DNA of 64,000 bases, from positions 3,348,001 through 3,412,000 of the forward strand of contig OZ244857.1 of NCBI GenBank assembly GCA_965220935.1, read 5' to 3'. This DNA comes from Bin80 sp965220935. GTDB lineage: Bacteria; Bacteroidota; Rhodothermia; Rhodothermales; Bin80. Numbering within the stretch: the stretch's first letter is position 1; the number at the start of each line of letters is the position of its first letter. Under the pieces are notes generated by a model, which was not told where the DNA came from, did no database searches, and saw only the letters and a program-made list of their open reading frames with translations. Shown one piece after another: positions 1 through 9,945 of the stretch. The translations under genes and the position numbers were made by a program.

Positions 1-35
1 TGCATTATGCCCAAGTGATGGATCTGAGTACATCG

Positions 36-971
36 TTAGACTTGGCGGGGAATGAATTGCCGCAAATAAGTGACACTCTGTTGGAGGGCGCGCTTTCTGT
101 CTTTCAGTGAACCCTCATAAGCGCGATCTTCAACCTCAACACACACTGGCCCGCTATAGCCTACATCGGTGAGTACAGAGAAAAACTTTCCCCAGTTGAC
201 ATCCCCCATGCCTGGTAGTTTAGGAGTATGAAATGCATTTGGTGTCGCAAGAATCCCAACTTCATCAAGACGCTGTTGATCAAGTCTTACATCTTTGGCG
301 TGAATATGGAAGAGTCTGTCTGAAAACGTTTGAAGTGGTTTCAGCACATCCATATGTTGCCAAATCATATGAGATGGGTCATAATTGAGCCCAATGAATT
401 GGCTTTCTAAATCATTAAAGAGACGGCGCCATATTGCGGGGGTGTGGGCAATATTTTTTCCAGAAGGCCACTCATCGTTTGTAAAATACATCGGACAATT
501 TTCAATTCCGATGCGAACTCCGCATTTCTCGGCATAATCCACAATGGGTTTCCATGTCTCTAAGACCTGTGGCCAATTCTCATCCACTGAACGATTCCAA
601 TCCCGACCGACAAATGTATTCACTGTATTGAGTCCTAAAAGTGCGGCCCCATCAATCATCCTTTGAATTTGTGTAACTGCGATTGTCGATTCCTGTGAAT
701 CAGGTGATAGTGGGTTTGGATAATATCCTAATGCACTAATTTTCACTCCACTCCTTTGGGCTAATCCGTTGATTTCATCGGCTTTTTGCTGGTTTATGTC
801 TTGGACATCCACATGCGTCACCCCTGCATATCGCCGAGTCGCTTTTCCTTTTGGCCAACACATAAGTTCAACACAATCATACCCATATTCAGAGGCAAGA
901 CAAAAAACTTCTTCAATTGACAACTCGCCAACGATAGCACTCACAAATCCTAATTGCATACTGAAATTCAA
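36..971 (-). CDS. Sugar phosphate isomerase/epimerase (xylose isomerase-like TIM barrel)
   Basis: This 311-residue protein has the full length of the AP endonuclease 2/xylose isomerase-like TIM-barrel family, whose members isomerise or epimerise sugars or inositols using a divalent metal. Likely metal ligands in the expected order are Glu157 (GIENCP), Asp198 and His201 (NYDPSHM), His224 (HIHAKD) and Glu279 (VEVED). There is no signal peptide, so it is probably cytoplasmic. It stands alone: the first 35 bases of the window hold nothing recognisable, and the next gene runs the other way. The ATG was chosen because the barrel's first strand (QLGFVSAIVG) follows at once. The exact substrate cannot be read from sequence; a role in sugar or inositol catabolism is an inference from the family. 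Confidence 0.85.
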   Translation of the reverse strand: MNFSMQLGFVSAIVGELSIEEVFCLASEYGYDCVELMCWPKGKATRRYAGVTHVDVQDINQQKADEINGLAQRSGVKISALGYYPNPLSPDSQESTIAVTQIQRMIDGAALLGLNTVNTFVGRDWNRSVDENWPQVLETWKPIVDYAEKCGVRIGIENCPMYFTNDEWPSGKNIAHTPAIWRRLFNDLESQFIGLNYDPSHMIWQHMDVLKPLQTFSDRLFHIHAKDVRLDQQRLDEVGILATPNAFHTPKLPGMGDVNWGKFFSVLTDVGYSGPVCVEVEDRAYEGSLKDRKRALQQSVTYLRQFIPRQV

Positions 972-1335
972 ATTGATTTTGTTTCAACAAACCATTGGGT
1001 CAATAATACGGAAACCATTTAAATCTATCCGTTATGTCAAAAATTGAATCTCTTTGAATGAAGAGTTGCTTGTTATCAATGACCTTGTTTCCTTTGGCAT
1101 CAGCTCAATCATATTGATATCTCACAAATATCAAGGATGCCCTTAATATACAAACAGTTTTCCATCATCATGGTAGCATAATTGATCAGATTGCACTTAC
1201 GGTCAAATGAAATGATTGGGTCAGCAAATGAAACAGGATGAATCTATCATGTAGATTGACTGAATCTCAAAGGGCTGAATTGTAAAACTTCAATTATTTT
1301 TCTGGTTTGTTGGCGAATTAACACCTATCAGAGGC
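972..1335. other. Intergenic region between divergent genes
   Basis: This 364-base AT-rich stretch separates two divergently transcribed genes and must hold both promoters. I see no convincing ORF, hairpin or repeat in it. Confidence 0.5.
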
Positions 1336-4300
1336 ATGTACAAAAGCCCATCTTTGGGACGCTCATTTAGTCACTTATTACTACTGCTTTGCATCACGAC
1401 AGCACATCATGCTTGGGCACAAATTCAAACCAGAGTCTACGAGCCGCAGGTCGTTATCGTTCAGTTTGAAGAAGGGGTATTGATCAGTGAGGGATTAGCC
1501 AGGACGGGATCCGTTGCATTTAACATAAAGGCCGACAAGTATCAAGTGCACTCAATGACTCGGATGTACCCATTTCTAGATCATCTTGAACCAACTGATA
1601 AAATTTCTGATAATCTTGAAGCACTTCGTCGTACCTACTATCTGCGCTATGATGAAGATGTTATACCCGAGCACATTGCACGAGACTTGATGAAGGACAT
1701 AGACGTCACCTACGCTGAGCCTGTCCTAATGAATCATGCTGATCTATTGATTCAACGAGATGAGCCTAATGATCCAGAATATCAGCAGCAAACCTATCTA
1801 AAACATCTTCAGTTACCGCAAGTCTGGGATGTGATTAAAAGTGATCAGTCGGATTCTCCAGTGGTCATTGCGATTGTAGATACAGGATCAGAATGGAGCC
1901 ATGAAGATCTCCTGGGGAATGTTTGGACGAATGAAGATGAAATTCCAAACAATGGGGTTGATGATGATAATAATGGATTTATTGATGATATTCATGGAGT
2001 AAATTTTTGTAATCAAACAGGCCCCAATAGTGACCCTGGCATTTTAAATGAGGGAAGAGGCGATGGTTTTCATGGGACGGCTGTTGCAGGTGTCGCCAGT
2101 GCAGTGAGTGGAAATGGAATTGGAATTGCTGGAGCAGCTTGGAATGCGCAATTGATGCATATCAAGGTTGTTTGCCCCAACTTAGATAGAGATTTTCACT
2201 ATGAGGGGCTGACATATGCAGCCATGAACGGTGCAGATATTATCAATAACAGCTGGGGGGCAACGCATATAGGTCCTGTACAACCATCAAGGTACATCTC
2301 CCAAACTCTTGACCTTGCCACTGATCTGGGATCTTTAATCATTGCATCTGCTGGTAATGTTCCGCTTGACGCGGCTGATTATCCGCATTATCCAGCGAGT
2401 TATTATCGGGTTTTATCAGTCGGTGCTACCGAAAGAGATTCCCGTGAAATATCGGTGAGTTCAACTTATGGCAAAACGGTTGATGTATTCGCACCCGGTG
2501 TCAGTATTCTGACAACCTTCCCAAACAATAAGTACGATAAGTCTAGAGGAACATCGTTTTCTGCGCCCTTAGTCAGTGGCATCGCCGCACTAGTCAAATC
2601 GCAATTCCCCGATATCAGCCCAGATGCACTTCGAGAACAAATTCGTCTCTCCAGTGAAAATATTGACATGTACAACCACCCCCGTCTGTCAAACCGTCTT
2701 GGCCGAGGATTTGTAAATGCACTTGCGAGTCTACAGCCTCCGACACTTCCAGGAATTCGTATACGAAAATGGTCGTGGAGTGATGATGATGGTAATCACC
2801 AAATTGACTCAGGTGATCAGGTGGACATTCACATTCAAGTCGCCAATTATTTAACAGATGCTGAAAGTCTCTCTCTTGAAATGATACCAGCCGATCGGTA
2901 TTCTTTTTTGACGTTTAAATCCAAGCAACAATCTATAGGTAAATTAGCAGGAGATGACTCTATCAATGTTGTATTTAGTTTTGTTGTTGCTGATGATGCC
3001 CCCTTGTACCAGGCTGTAAAATTCTTTCCGCGCATTTACCAAGGCGCTTTTGTAGATGATTTGGGAGTGTTTCATCTGGGAATCAATATACAGTTAGATG
3101 AAACAGTGTCGGCGCTCAGAGCGGTGTATGAATCTACATCTGGTCCACGATGGAATAACAATAGGAATTGGAATTTTAACACATTTCCGACATCTTTGGA
3201 ATTGCTGAGTTGGTATGGAGTATTGATGAGAAACCTTGTGGTAACGAGTATCAATCTTTCATATAATCGCTTGAGGGGCAAGATCCCTGCAGAATTAGCG
3301 CAACTCTCAAAGTTACAATCTCTACAACTGCAAGGAAATTCTCTGGAGGGCCAGATTCCAGCTGAACTGGCTAATCTATCAGACTTGAATGATTTAAACC
3401 TGAGTGAGAATTCGTTATCTGGTTTTATCCCTGAGCAGTTGACTCAGCTAACTCGTTTGACATCAATCAAGCTTAGCTCAAATTTACTTGTTGGGCCTAT
3501 TCCTGTTGATGTGGGAAGACTTTCAAAAGTCTATACCTTAGATCTTGATCATAATCGTTTATCTGGGACGATTCCTGATGAACTCGGCCAAATGCATGGG
3601 CTTTACCAACTCAAACTCTCGCACAATCAATTCGCAGGCCAATTACCCCGAAGTCTCATGCAATTAAAGAATTTAGAAATCTTTGAGTTTGATGGTCAGG
3701 ATCTGTGCGCTCCTGCTGATGAACAATTCCAGAATTGGTTACGTCGTATCACCACCGTGCGTGGTCCGACATGCTCAGGATTTCAATTGATTGGTGTAGT
3801 TGACGACCAATCATTTACCTTGGGAGAGGCCATCAAGCCGCTCACTTTACCAGAAGCTACGGGTGGTTCATCACCGATTACCTATTTTCTCAAACCTGCG
3901 TTGCCCGATGGACTCGTGTTTGATGAAGGGCTCAGAAGCATTGGCGGACAGCCAACCATAACCATAGACCAGACGGGCTATATCTACACCGCAACCGATG
4001 CCAAACTATCAAGAGATAGTTTATCATTTTCCATTGAGGTAGTATCACCCGTTTCTATACAGAATGATGGATTGCCACAGCAGTTCAGGCTGACTGGTAA
4101 TTATCCGAATCCATTTGCTCGGACCACTCGCCTACGCGTAGACCTTCCATGGATTGCGGAAGTGGGGATTAATATCTTAGATATCGCTGGGCGAACTGTG
4201 GTCACATTACCATCCATGAATCTGCCTGCAGGTTGGGCGAATGAAATTGAAATTAGCGGCACCGACTTACCTGCCGGAGTTTATTTATACAGAGTCAGCG

Positions 4301-4356
4301 TTCTATCGCCCGACGGACATTCTGAATATGAGGGGCGCTTTGTTAGAGTGCGGTGA
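1336..4356 (+). CDS. Secreted subtilisin-like S8 protease with LRR, Ig-like and T9SS sorting domains
   Basis: A 1006-residue multidomain protein. It begins with a signal peptide (hydrophobic core about residues 13-22, likely cleavage after AWA near residue 28). An inhibitor-like pro-region reaches about residue 150. The S8 catalytic domain follows, with the triad Asp182 (IVDTGS), His246 (GFHGTAVAG) and Ser407 (GTSFSAP) and oxyanion Asn341. About residues 635-780 hold plant-type leucine-rich repeats (LxxLxLxxNxLxGxIPxEL). About 825-920 look like a putative Ig/cadherin-like domain (LPDGLVFD). The last ~80 residues (GNYPNPF...GVYLYRV) match the type A C-terminal sorting signal of the type IX secretion system. 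It is therefore probably exported by Sec, crosses the outer membrane by T9SS and acts on extracellular protein. All catalytic residues are present, so the enzyme should be active. Confidence 0.93.
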   Translation: MYKSPSLGRSFSHLLLLLCITTAHHAWAQIQTRVYEPQVVIVQFEEGVLISEGLARTGSVAFNIKADKYQVHSMTRMYPFLDHLEPTDKISDNLEALRRTYYLRYDEDVIPEHIARDLMKDIDVTYAEPVLMNHADLLIQRDEPNDPEYQQQTYLKHLQLPQVWDVIKSDQSDSPVVIAIVDTGSEWSHEDLLGNVWTNEDEIPNNGVDDDNNGFIDDIHGVNFCNQTGPNSDPGILNEGRGDGFHGTAVAGVASAVSGNGIGIAGAAWNAQLMHIKVVCPNLDRDFHYEGLTYAAMNGADIINNSWGATHIGPVQPSRYISQTLDLATDLGSLIIASAGNVPLDAADYPHYPASYYRVLSVGATERDSREISVSSTYGKTVDVFAPGVSILTTFPNNKYDKSRGTSFSAPLVSGIAALVKSQFPDISPDALREQIRLSSENIDMYNHPRLSNRLGRGFVNALASLQPPTLPGIRIRKWSWSDDDGNHQIDSGDQVDIHIQVANYLTDAESLSLEMIPADRYSFLTFKSKQQSIGKLAGDDSINVVFSFVVADDAPLYQAVKFFPRIYQGAFVDDLGVFHLGINIQLDETVSALRAVYESTSGPRWNNNRNWNFNTFPTSLELLSWYGVLMRNLVVTSINLSYNRLRGKIPAELAQLSKLQSLQLQGNSLEGQIPAELANLSDLNDLNLSENSLSGFIPEQLTQLTRLTSIKLSSNLLVGPIPVDVGRLSKVYTLDLDHNRLSGTIPDELGQMHGLYQLKLSHNQFAGQLPRSLMQLKNLEIFEFDGQDLCAPADEQFQNWLRRITTVRGPTCSGFQLIGVVDDQSFTLGEAIKPLTLPEATGGSSPITYFLKPALPDGLVFDEGLRSIGGQPTITIDQTGYIYTATDAKLSRDSLSFSIEVVSPVSIQNDGLPQQFRLTGNYPNPFARTTRLRVDLPWIAEVGINILDIAGRTVVTLPSMNLPAGWANEIEISGTDLPAGVYLYRVSVLSPDGHSEYEGRFVRVR

Positions 4357-4650
4357 TCAATTACAAGCATCCAGAGAATTATGATTTATTTTGATGGTTA
4401 GATTCATGCCTATCACAAGTGAAGATTCCTATCTGACAATGATCACATTCTGCCATCAATCATAGATATCGTATATTCTATTCCAAAATTCTTAGAAATA
4501 ATTCAGATGCTATGCGGATGCAGTTAGTGGGCTCATTGTTGTACAGATGTCGCATGAAATATTGCTGAGGCATCAAAAAAACCCTTAGACACAATCACGA
4601 GCGGCACTTTACAATGTTATATACGCGATAGAGAAACAAATCCACCAACG

Positions 4651-5952
4651 ATGATTGTTGACAGAAACATCAACAAATTTCGCATCTATCTGTGTCTCCT
4701 ATGCACTTTTGCTCTGGGATGTGTCGGAGAAACGACTACGACCGATCGGGCTGATTTAACCGTTCCCTTGTCGCAGACTGCCATGAGCTGCGTAGATATC
4801 ATTCACAATTATCAGGTGATGGAGAGACTTGAGGCACACCTACTCGGTGGTAACCTTCTTGATCTACCCAGAGAGTTGATGAGAGCAGGGAGTCTTTTAT
4901 CTGACCTAATGATTACTATGCGAACGGATTTTAACCCGACATCCAAGATCTCCAAATCCAATGATTTAGGGAATGAATGGCTAAACTGGTCTGATCACTA
5001 TGGGATCTGGTCTGACTGGTCATACTCATGCGAAAATCCCCCTACAAAACTCCGTGAGGATGCGAATAATGATGTCTTGGTTCGGACCCCCAAAGGAACT
5101 TATGGAATTGAGATTTCCTCGGGTTTTTCAGAAGAGACCGCCGAAGTAATCAATAACCTGCATGACAAACTAGACACCGTCTATCAAGACACTGATTTTC
5201 TTCAGAGTATGGTTGATGAGCAGAAAAACGACCTTGGTTTTAGCCCTGTCACACTTGTTGAATTTCGCCAAGCTTTCCAGATTCTGCTTTCTAGTTTTGA
5301 AGATAGTAGTAGTAACTGGAAACGAAATATGATCAGTGATTCCATCAATTTTGATCACGTTTCCGATATCTCTGGCCAGTCACTGGAAGAGTCTGAAATA
5401 GTGATCAAGCCCGACGCCGACGTTGCTACTCTCAGTACCACACTGTCAAAATTATATCTTGAGAGAGCAGAAATGTATGACACGCTGGTAGACATATATG
5501 CCATTCTGTGGGAAGAATCTGCATCGTATCGCTCAATGGGATGGGGGCCAGTTGCCGAGATGTATACAGAGATGGCAGATGTCTATACCGAGATGGCGAA
5601 GCGTGACTGGAGTTCTGCCCCATCGGAGGCGCACAGCGAGCACGCCAGAGAATGGAATGAATCAACATTTTTTGCCAGTCGCGCAGAAAGTATTTTAGAA
5701 CATGATTGGGGTAGTAGTCCTGCAGATATGTACTCCAAATTAGCACAACAACAAACCAAATTGGCACAAGCGCACATCAAGATGGCGGAGATGACAGAGT
5801 CGGTTGGCAGTATACCTCTAACAGATTTGTGCGTGGATTTAGAGTCGCTCAATGAACAGGCAAAGAATGCGGTCACAAAGGCGAGAGTTAAGGATTTGGA
5901 GTGGTTATCTGAGCAATACCCAGTACTGTCAGATCTGTGTACATTTCAATGA
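4651..5952 (+). CDS. Helical lipoprotein of unknown function
   Basis: I do not recognise this 433-residue protein. It starts with a lipoprotein signal (basic start, hydrophobic segment, lipobox ALGC with Cys24), so it should be lipid-anchored in the envelope. The mature part is acidic and rich in Trp, Met and Tyr. From about residue 270 to 395 it contains short repeated helical segments of the type YTEMADVYTEMAKRDW, WNESTFFASRAES and MYSKLAQQQTKLAQAHIKMAEM, which suggest amphipathic helices or a coiled coil. It has its own promoter region (about 290 bases upstream) and converges on the FN3-LysM pseudogene only 24 bases away. A structural or adhesive envelope role is possible, but nothing in the sequence proves it. 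Confidence 0.65.
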   Translation: MIVDRNINKFRIYLCLLCTFALGCVGETTTTDRADLTVPLSQTAMSCVDIIHNYQVMERLEAHLLGGNLLDLPRELMRAGSLLSDLMITMRTDFNPTSKISKSNDLGNEWLNWSDHYGIWSDWSYSCENPPTKLREDANNDVLVRTPKGTYGIEISSGFSEETAEVINNLHDKLDTVYQDTDFLQSMVDEQKNDLGFSPVTLVEFRQAFQILLSSFEDSSSNWKRNMISDSINFDHVSDISGQSLEESEIVIKPDADVATLSTTLSKLYLERAEMYDTLVDIYAILWEESASYRSMGWGPVAEMYTEMADVYTEMAKRDWSSAPSEAHSEHAREWNESTFFASRAESILEHDWGSSPADMYSKLAQQQTKLAQAHIKMAEMTESVGSIPLTDLCVDLESLNEQAKNAVTKARVKDLEWLSEQYPVLSDLCTFQ

Positions 5953-5976
5953 TGCGTCTACTTTTCTGCCCAGTGA

Positions 5977-7733
5977 TTAACGATCACACGCATCAGAGAT
6001 CGCACTGGCAGATCCCGACATGTTAAACCTGAAGAAACCCCCAATATCATCATGTAAAGATTTATGGACCATGCCTTTGCTTATATACCAACTTGAAAAT
6101 TTCGGAATGTGTATCTCAAATATGGATGCAGCCTCCCATGCTTGCCGTAGATGTCTGACTTCAGGAAATGATATATAATGACCATTGTCATTGCTAAAGT
6201 AATCGGCTTTCCATGTGGACTTATTTCCGTCTATGTAAACCCAGACTCGATCAATGCGGGATATATGATCATATATACGACGACCTCGAAGACGATAAGT
6301 ATCAATATCAGAGAGTTGAAGTAGGCCCCTTGGAGACGGAGAACATTCATAAATTAAAGAAGCACTTGTGCTACTCCTAATTGTCCCGTCCTCACTTGCA
6401 AGCGGAAAGGTGAATACACTTTTTGATCTAGCAACCAAGGTAGTGTAGTCACCCCAATCGTCCGTTGTTGCACCTGTGCTCCAATATGTTTGGTCAGATA
6501 ATTGTAATGCCCGATTACAGGACTCCTCAATTGACTCCTCAGCTCCAGACATCTCCCAATCATACCGATCATAACCTTCATCTTTAGGGATTAATACTGA
6601 AATGGTGGTAGCAGCTCTCCATATATTATGCAATTCAACGTCTAAGAGAAGGTCCACAGTCCTACTTCCTTTATAGACCACCCGCCATTCTTGATCATCT
6701 CCGTCTACTCGCGCACGCAGAGCAGATTCTTCTCCATACCATGTCCACATAGTATCACTAAGTCGAATCCACGTCGCAGGATACTCACAGTTATACATCA
6801 AGCGTGCTGATCTCCCGTCTGATCCATCGCGGGGAGTTGCCCAGGCAGACATAGCATACAATCCTTGATTCCTCCAAACTATGGATTTAACGAACGGTAT
6901 CTCAAGTTTTTTTAAATCCAAGATTAAATCCTGTCCATAATGGATCGTACTTGTACGAAGATTGTTTATGGCCTTAATGATCCGAACAGTGGTTCCAAAT
7001 TGCTTGGCAATTTTTGCTAAGTCATCCCCCCGCTTGACAGTATATTCGGCGTTGACCCGCAGACCTTCAACTGGATAGAGGGCGGTGGCTTGGGTCGCAG
7101 CTGAGACCACATCCGACCAAGGGCCCCAACCATCTACATCACGATGACGGATCCGGATATAATTAGGTGGTGCCAGAAGGATCAGAATCAGGAACCTCAT
7201 AATGATTGCGAGCACCTGGAAATGGGAATGAAGCTATCTCATTCCAAGTTGATCCATCTTTAGACTCTTCTATTACAAATTCCATGATAGGGTTTACCAG
7301 GCTCGGCTGGGGCGTCCAGGATATGGTGAGGCAGTTCCATACCGTACAATATTCACGATTTCCGCCGGGCACAAAGGTCACGTTTGTGGGTTTTCTCGGC
7401 GTTCGTTTGTTTGCATTAGTAGACGCATTCTCATGAAGATTCCATTGATCAGAATCTACAATTGAAATAATCTTGGAAGAAAACGCATCGTCATCTGCGC
7501 TCCCACTGAAAAAAGAACCAGCGTCACTGTACCAATTGACTTCGGATGGCTCAACTGAGCACCCGTGGTCACGGATTGGCTAAAAAATGAGGGGGAGGGA
7601 ATTTAGAATCGTTTAACTCCGTTCCATGGATGTCGAATTCCGTCTCCATGGTCGCATGGATCTGCGCATACGCAAACCCAGATGGAACACCAGCAATTAT
7701 CGTTAACAACAAAGCAACGCGAGTCATAAACAT
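5977..7733 (-). pseudogene. Broken FN3-LysM exported protein, two frameshifts
   Basis: Three reading-frame pieces on the minus strand form one protein. The first (from the ATG at 7733, or 7727) encodes a signal peptide (TRVALLLTIIAG...AYAQ) and a short linker ending HFLANP. The second frame, open from about 7580, gives RDHGCSVEPSEVNWYSD and a fibronectin type III domain (TPRKPTNVTFVPGG...NHYEVPDSD). The third, from about 7175, finishes the FN3 domain (PNYIRIRHRDVDGWGPWSD), then a LysM peptidoglycan-binding domain (YTVKRGDDLAKIAKQFGTTV...INNL), then a ~300-residue tail I do not recognise. Each join, near 7575 and near 7170, needs the reader to skip one base, so two small indels separate this from an intact gene of about 580 codons. 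Unless both are assembly errors, the product is lost or truncated. The intact form would have bound cell wall or carbohydrate outside the cytoplasm. Confidence 0.75.
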
Positions 7734-7800
7734 TTTCGTAAAATTAAAATGAACAGAATCAAACGAACCGAACCAGATCAAAAAAACAACATAAATCTTT

Positions 7801-7951
7801 GGGCCTTCCGCTTAAAGTGTGAGATAATTTGTAAATTTAAGGAATTTTCGTATCATATTTGGTAGGATTTATCCTACTGATATGGGTCAATTATCCACTT
7901 AACAATTCAATCAATAAATGAAAAAGAATTCGGCGAGTAAAAGTTTAGGTT
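7801..7951 (+). repeat. Left arm of ~150 bp imperfect inverted repeat
   Basis: This arm matches the reverse complement of 9514-9660 at roughly 80% by eye. Shared landmarks are AAAGTGTGAGA, AAGGAATTTTCG, GGTAGGATTT.TCCTACTGA, CACTTAACAATTCAAT and CGGCGAGTA.AAGTTTAG. It contains a palindrome (GTAGGAT TT ATCCTAC). It lies between the stop of the heptad-repeat gene and the start of the FN3-LysM pseudogene. Confidence 0.8.
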
Positions 7952-8585
7952 AGGATCCACCTGTGACCAGAAATCTTATCAGCCAACCAGCCATAGATAA
8001 GAGCAAAGTCACACCAACTCCTGTTAATACTTTGAGCCATTTAAGTATGATGGAAAACCGTATCTCCTGTGACTCTTTGACGGAATCAATCTTAGTATTT
8101 AATGAATCAAACCTAGCATCTACGGAATCAAAACGCCTGTCCTGTGACTCTTTGTAGGAATCAAACCTAGCATCTACGGAATCAAAACGCCTGTCCTGTG
8201 ACTCTTTGTAGGAATCAAACCTAGCATCTACGGAATCAAAACGCCTGTCCTGTGACTCTTTGTAGGAATCAAACTTAGTATCTACGGAATCAAACTTAGT
8301 ATCTACGGAATCAAACCTAGTATCTACGGAATCAAACCTAGTATCTACGGAATCAAACCTAGCATCTACGGAATCAAACCTAGCATCTACGGAATCAAAC
8401 CTAGTTTCAACAGTGCTCTTGAAAGAGTCAAGTTCAGTTTCAACTGTAACAGTTGGAATCTCTTTCTGAAGTTCTACAAGTTCATGGGTTTCTGCTTCAT
8501 CCAGAAATCCTTTTTTCATCCACTTTCGAAACAAGGCAAAAGCACGTGTCTGCAAATTTGATAAAGATGTTGTAATCTGTTCCAT
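7950..8585 (-). CDS. Heptad-repeat coiled-coil protein with C-terminal membrane anchor
   Basis: A 211-residue protein whose centre is a tandem repeat. It first shows about ten copies of a 7-residue unit (RFDSVDA/RFDSVDT/KFDSVDT), then three copies of an 18-residue unit (RFDSYKESQDRRFDSVDA), then a degenerate end (SLNTKIDSVKESQEI). At DNA level these are 21 bp and 54 bp direct repeats. The heptad pattern predicts a long parallel coiled coil. The last ~30 residues (WLKVLTGVGVTLLLSMAGWLIRFLV) form one transmembrane helix. The head (about residues 1-55) has no known motif. The layout resembles DUF1640/Bdr-like coiled-coil membrane proteins, but the function is unknown. Copy number of the DNA repeats is likely to vary between strains. 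Confidence 0.75.
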   Translation of the reverse strand: MEQITTSLSNLQTRAFALFRKWMKKGFLDEAETHELVELQKEIPTVTVETELDSFKSTVETRFDSVDARFDSVDARFDSVDTRFDSVDTRFDSVDTKFDSVDTKFDSYKESQDRRFDSVDARFDSYKESQDRRFDSVDARFDSYKESQDRRFDSVDARFDSLNTKIDSVKESQEIRFSIILKWLKVLTGVGVTLLLSMAGWLIRFLVTGGS

Positions 8586-9068
8586 GACTGGTAAGAGTTG
8601 GTTAATGTTTTAAATAATCCTAATCCCATACTGTTCCACCCTTCAAAACACTGAACAAGTTCTATCGGAGAGTGTAAACCAGAAAGACACATATGCCTAT
8701 CCATATACTTCAATAACGGAAATCAGACTTCCTGTCATTCCTGCAGATCATACACTCTCATTTGGGGACCAGTTGGTACCGTATGGGAACCCTTTTGTGC
8801 AAGTAATATACGAAAAGGTTACAAACATAATTCAATCTGATCTTTGTATGTCGTATTGCTCCAAGAACACAATCACAATGGATAAACAATATAGAGAGGC
8901 CTCTGTAGAATAAGATCAACTTACCACCTAAGAATCGGATCATTTTGATGAGAAATTTGGCCTATAGATTAGGTGTTGATTGTGTGAGATTTTGCATTGA
9001 TTTATGTTGGATTTTAGAGGTTTTTCATTCAATCTTACATTAATCATGAGAAATGATCAATTCTCAGA
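8586..9068. other. Intergenic region without supported gene
   Basis: About 480 AT-rich bases upstream of the heptad-repeat gene. Short ORFs here have no recognisable content or start signal. It should contain the promoter of the 211-residue coiled-coil protein. Confidence 0.4.
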
Positions 9069-9516
9069 TCAAATCGCTCCGTCATGAATAGTATGCATAT
9101 AAGCTATCTCATCTGCACAGATGTTCGCAACGACCTGCTCTTTTTTCTTGTCAGTGTACTGCGCGATGAATAATGCCTGCAATGGCTTTCCATCCAAGCC
9201 CCATCTGACGATAAATCGCCAATATACTCGCCTCTTTGATCCACCCCGACTCCTCATAGGTCTACCGAGAACTCGGACCCGCCCATGGAACCCGCGCCGT
9301 CTTTACCCTACACTCACTACAGTTGATTCGTGGAACCTGTGCTCTCAATGCCGTTTGATAGTAAAGGTTCCAAATGCCGCCATTGACGCGCAAATCGTAA
9401 AATGGACTCGCCTTTCCACACTTTAGACACGCCAGTGACGATGTGTCAGTACAAATCACCATCCCCGGTTTCGCTGTATCATCATAGGCATCCTCTATTC
9501 CATGGCCCCTCCAAAA
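9069..9516 (-). pseudogene. ISL3-family transposase remnant, N-terminal part
   Basis: The minus strand encodes CLKCGKASPFYDLRVNGG, then a short gap, then LRAQVPRINCSEC...VKTARVPWA. This is the zinc-binding N-terminal pattern of ISL3-family transposases (CPxCG...YDxRxRxWRH...RVPRVxCPxxGxxxxxVPWA). The frame is lost near 9260. The sequence downstream keeps faint family-like pieces in other frames (LAIYRQMGLGWKAIAG; NICADEIAYMH). No DDE core is left, so this is a dead fragment. It lies just inside one arm of the inverted repeat. Confidence 0.55.
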
Positions 9517-9660
9517 CTAAACTTCTACTCGCCGATTTTTTTATTCATTGAATTGTTAAGTGAATGATTGACACATACTCGTCAGTAGGAGAAATCCTAC
9601 CAACTATGATCCGAAAATTCCTTGATTTACGATTTTTCTCACACTTTAGGCTGAAGTCCC
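9514..9660 (-). repeat. Right arm of ~150 bp imperfect inverted repeat
   Basis: This is the inverted partner of 7801-7951, with the same landmark blocks and a slightly degraded palindrome (GTAGGA..TCCTAC). The two arms enclose about 1.56 kb holding the heptad-repeat gene and the ISL3 remnant. Confidence 0.8.
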
Positions 9661-9747
9661 ACAATATTTTCACTATCTTGGTTAAAGTTTAATATCAATT
9701 GGCGCATGCATTGTGCACTATCTAATCCTCACTAAACCTCAATTCAT

Positions 9748-9945
9748 ATGTACAAACTTTATATCTTAGGTCTGGTGCCCACGCTTGCAACGGCGAATGA
9801 CTAAGACCATCAGTTGAGGGTGTTGGTATCTGCTACTGAATTGCCGACATCCGAAGTCTGGCTTGATCCGATGAATACCCGGCTTAAAGGACATCCCAAG
9901 TATCTCGGTGTGAGGGAGTTGATTAATTATGTAGCAAGCAGGTAA
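9748..9945 (+). pseudogene. Decayed small ORF with signal-peptide-like start
   Basis: An ATG at 9748 opens MYKLYILGLVPTLATAND, which looks like a short signal peptide, followed by an in-frame TAA. The same frame then continues open as RVLVSATELPTSEVWLDP...YLGVRELINYVASR to a stop at 9945. The tail faintly resembles the last helix of TPR or kinase-associated proteins (WLDPxxxRLKxHPxY). It overlaps the 3' end of pyrB on the opposite strand. It could be a remnant of a lost gene whose promoter lay in the inverted-repeat arm, or chance. Confidence 0.25.

Noticed and set aside
8041..8400. CRISPR-like array of short repeats
   Set aside because: The repeats are contiguous coding heptads without spacers and translate to RFDSVDA units.
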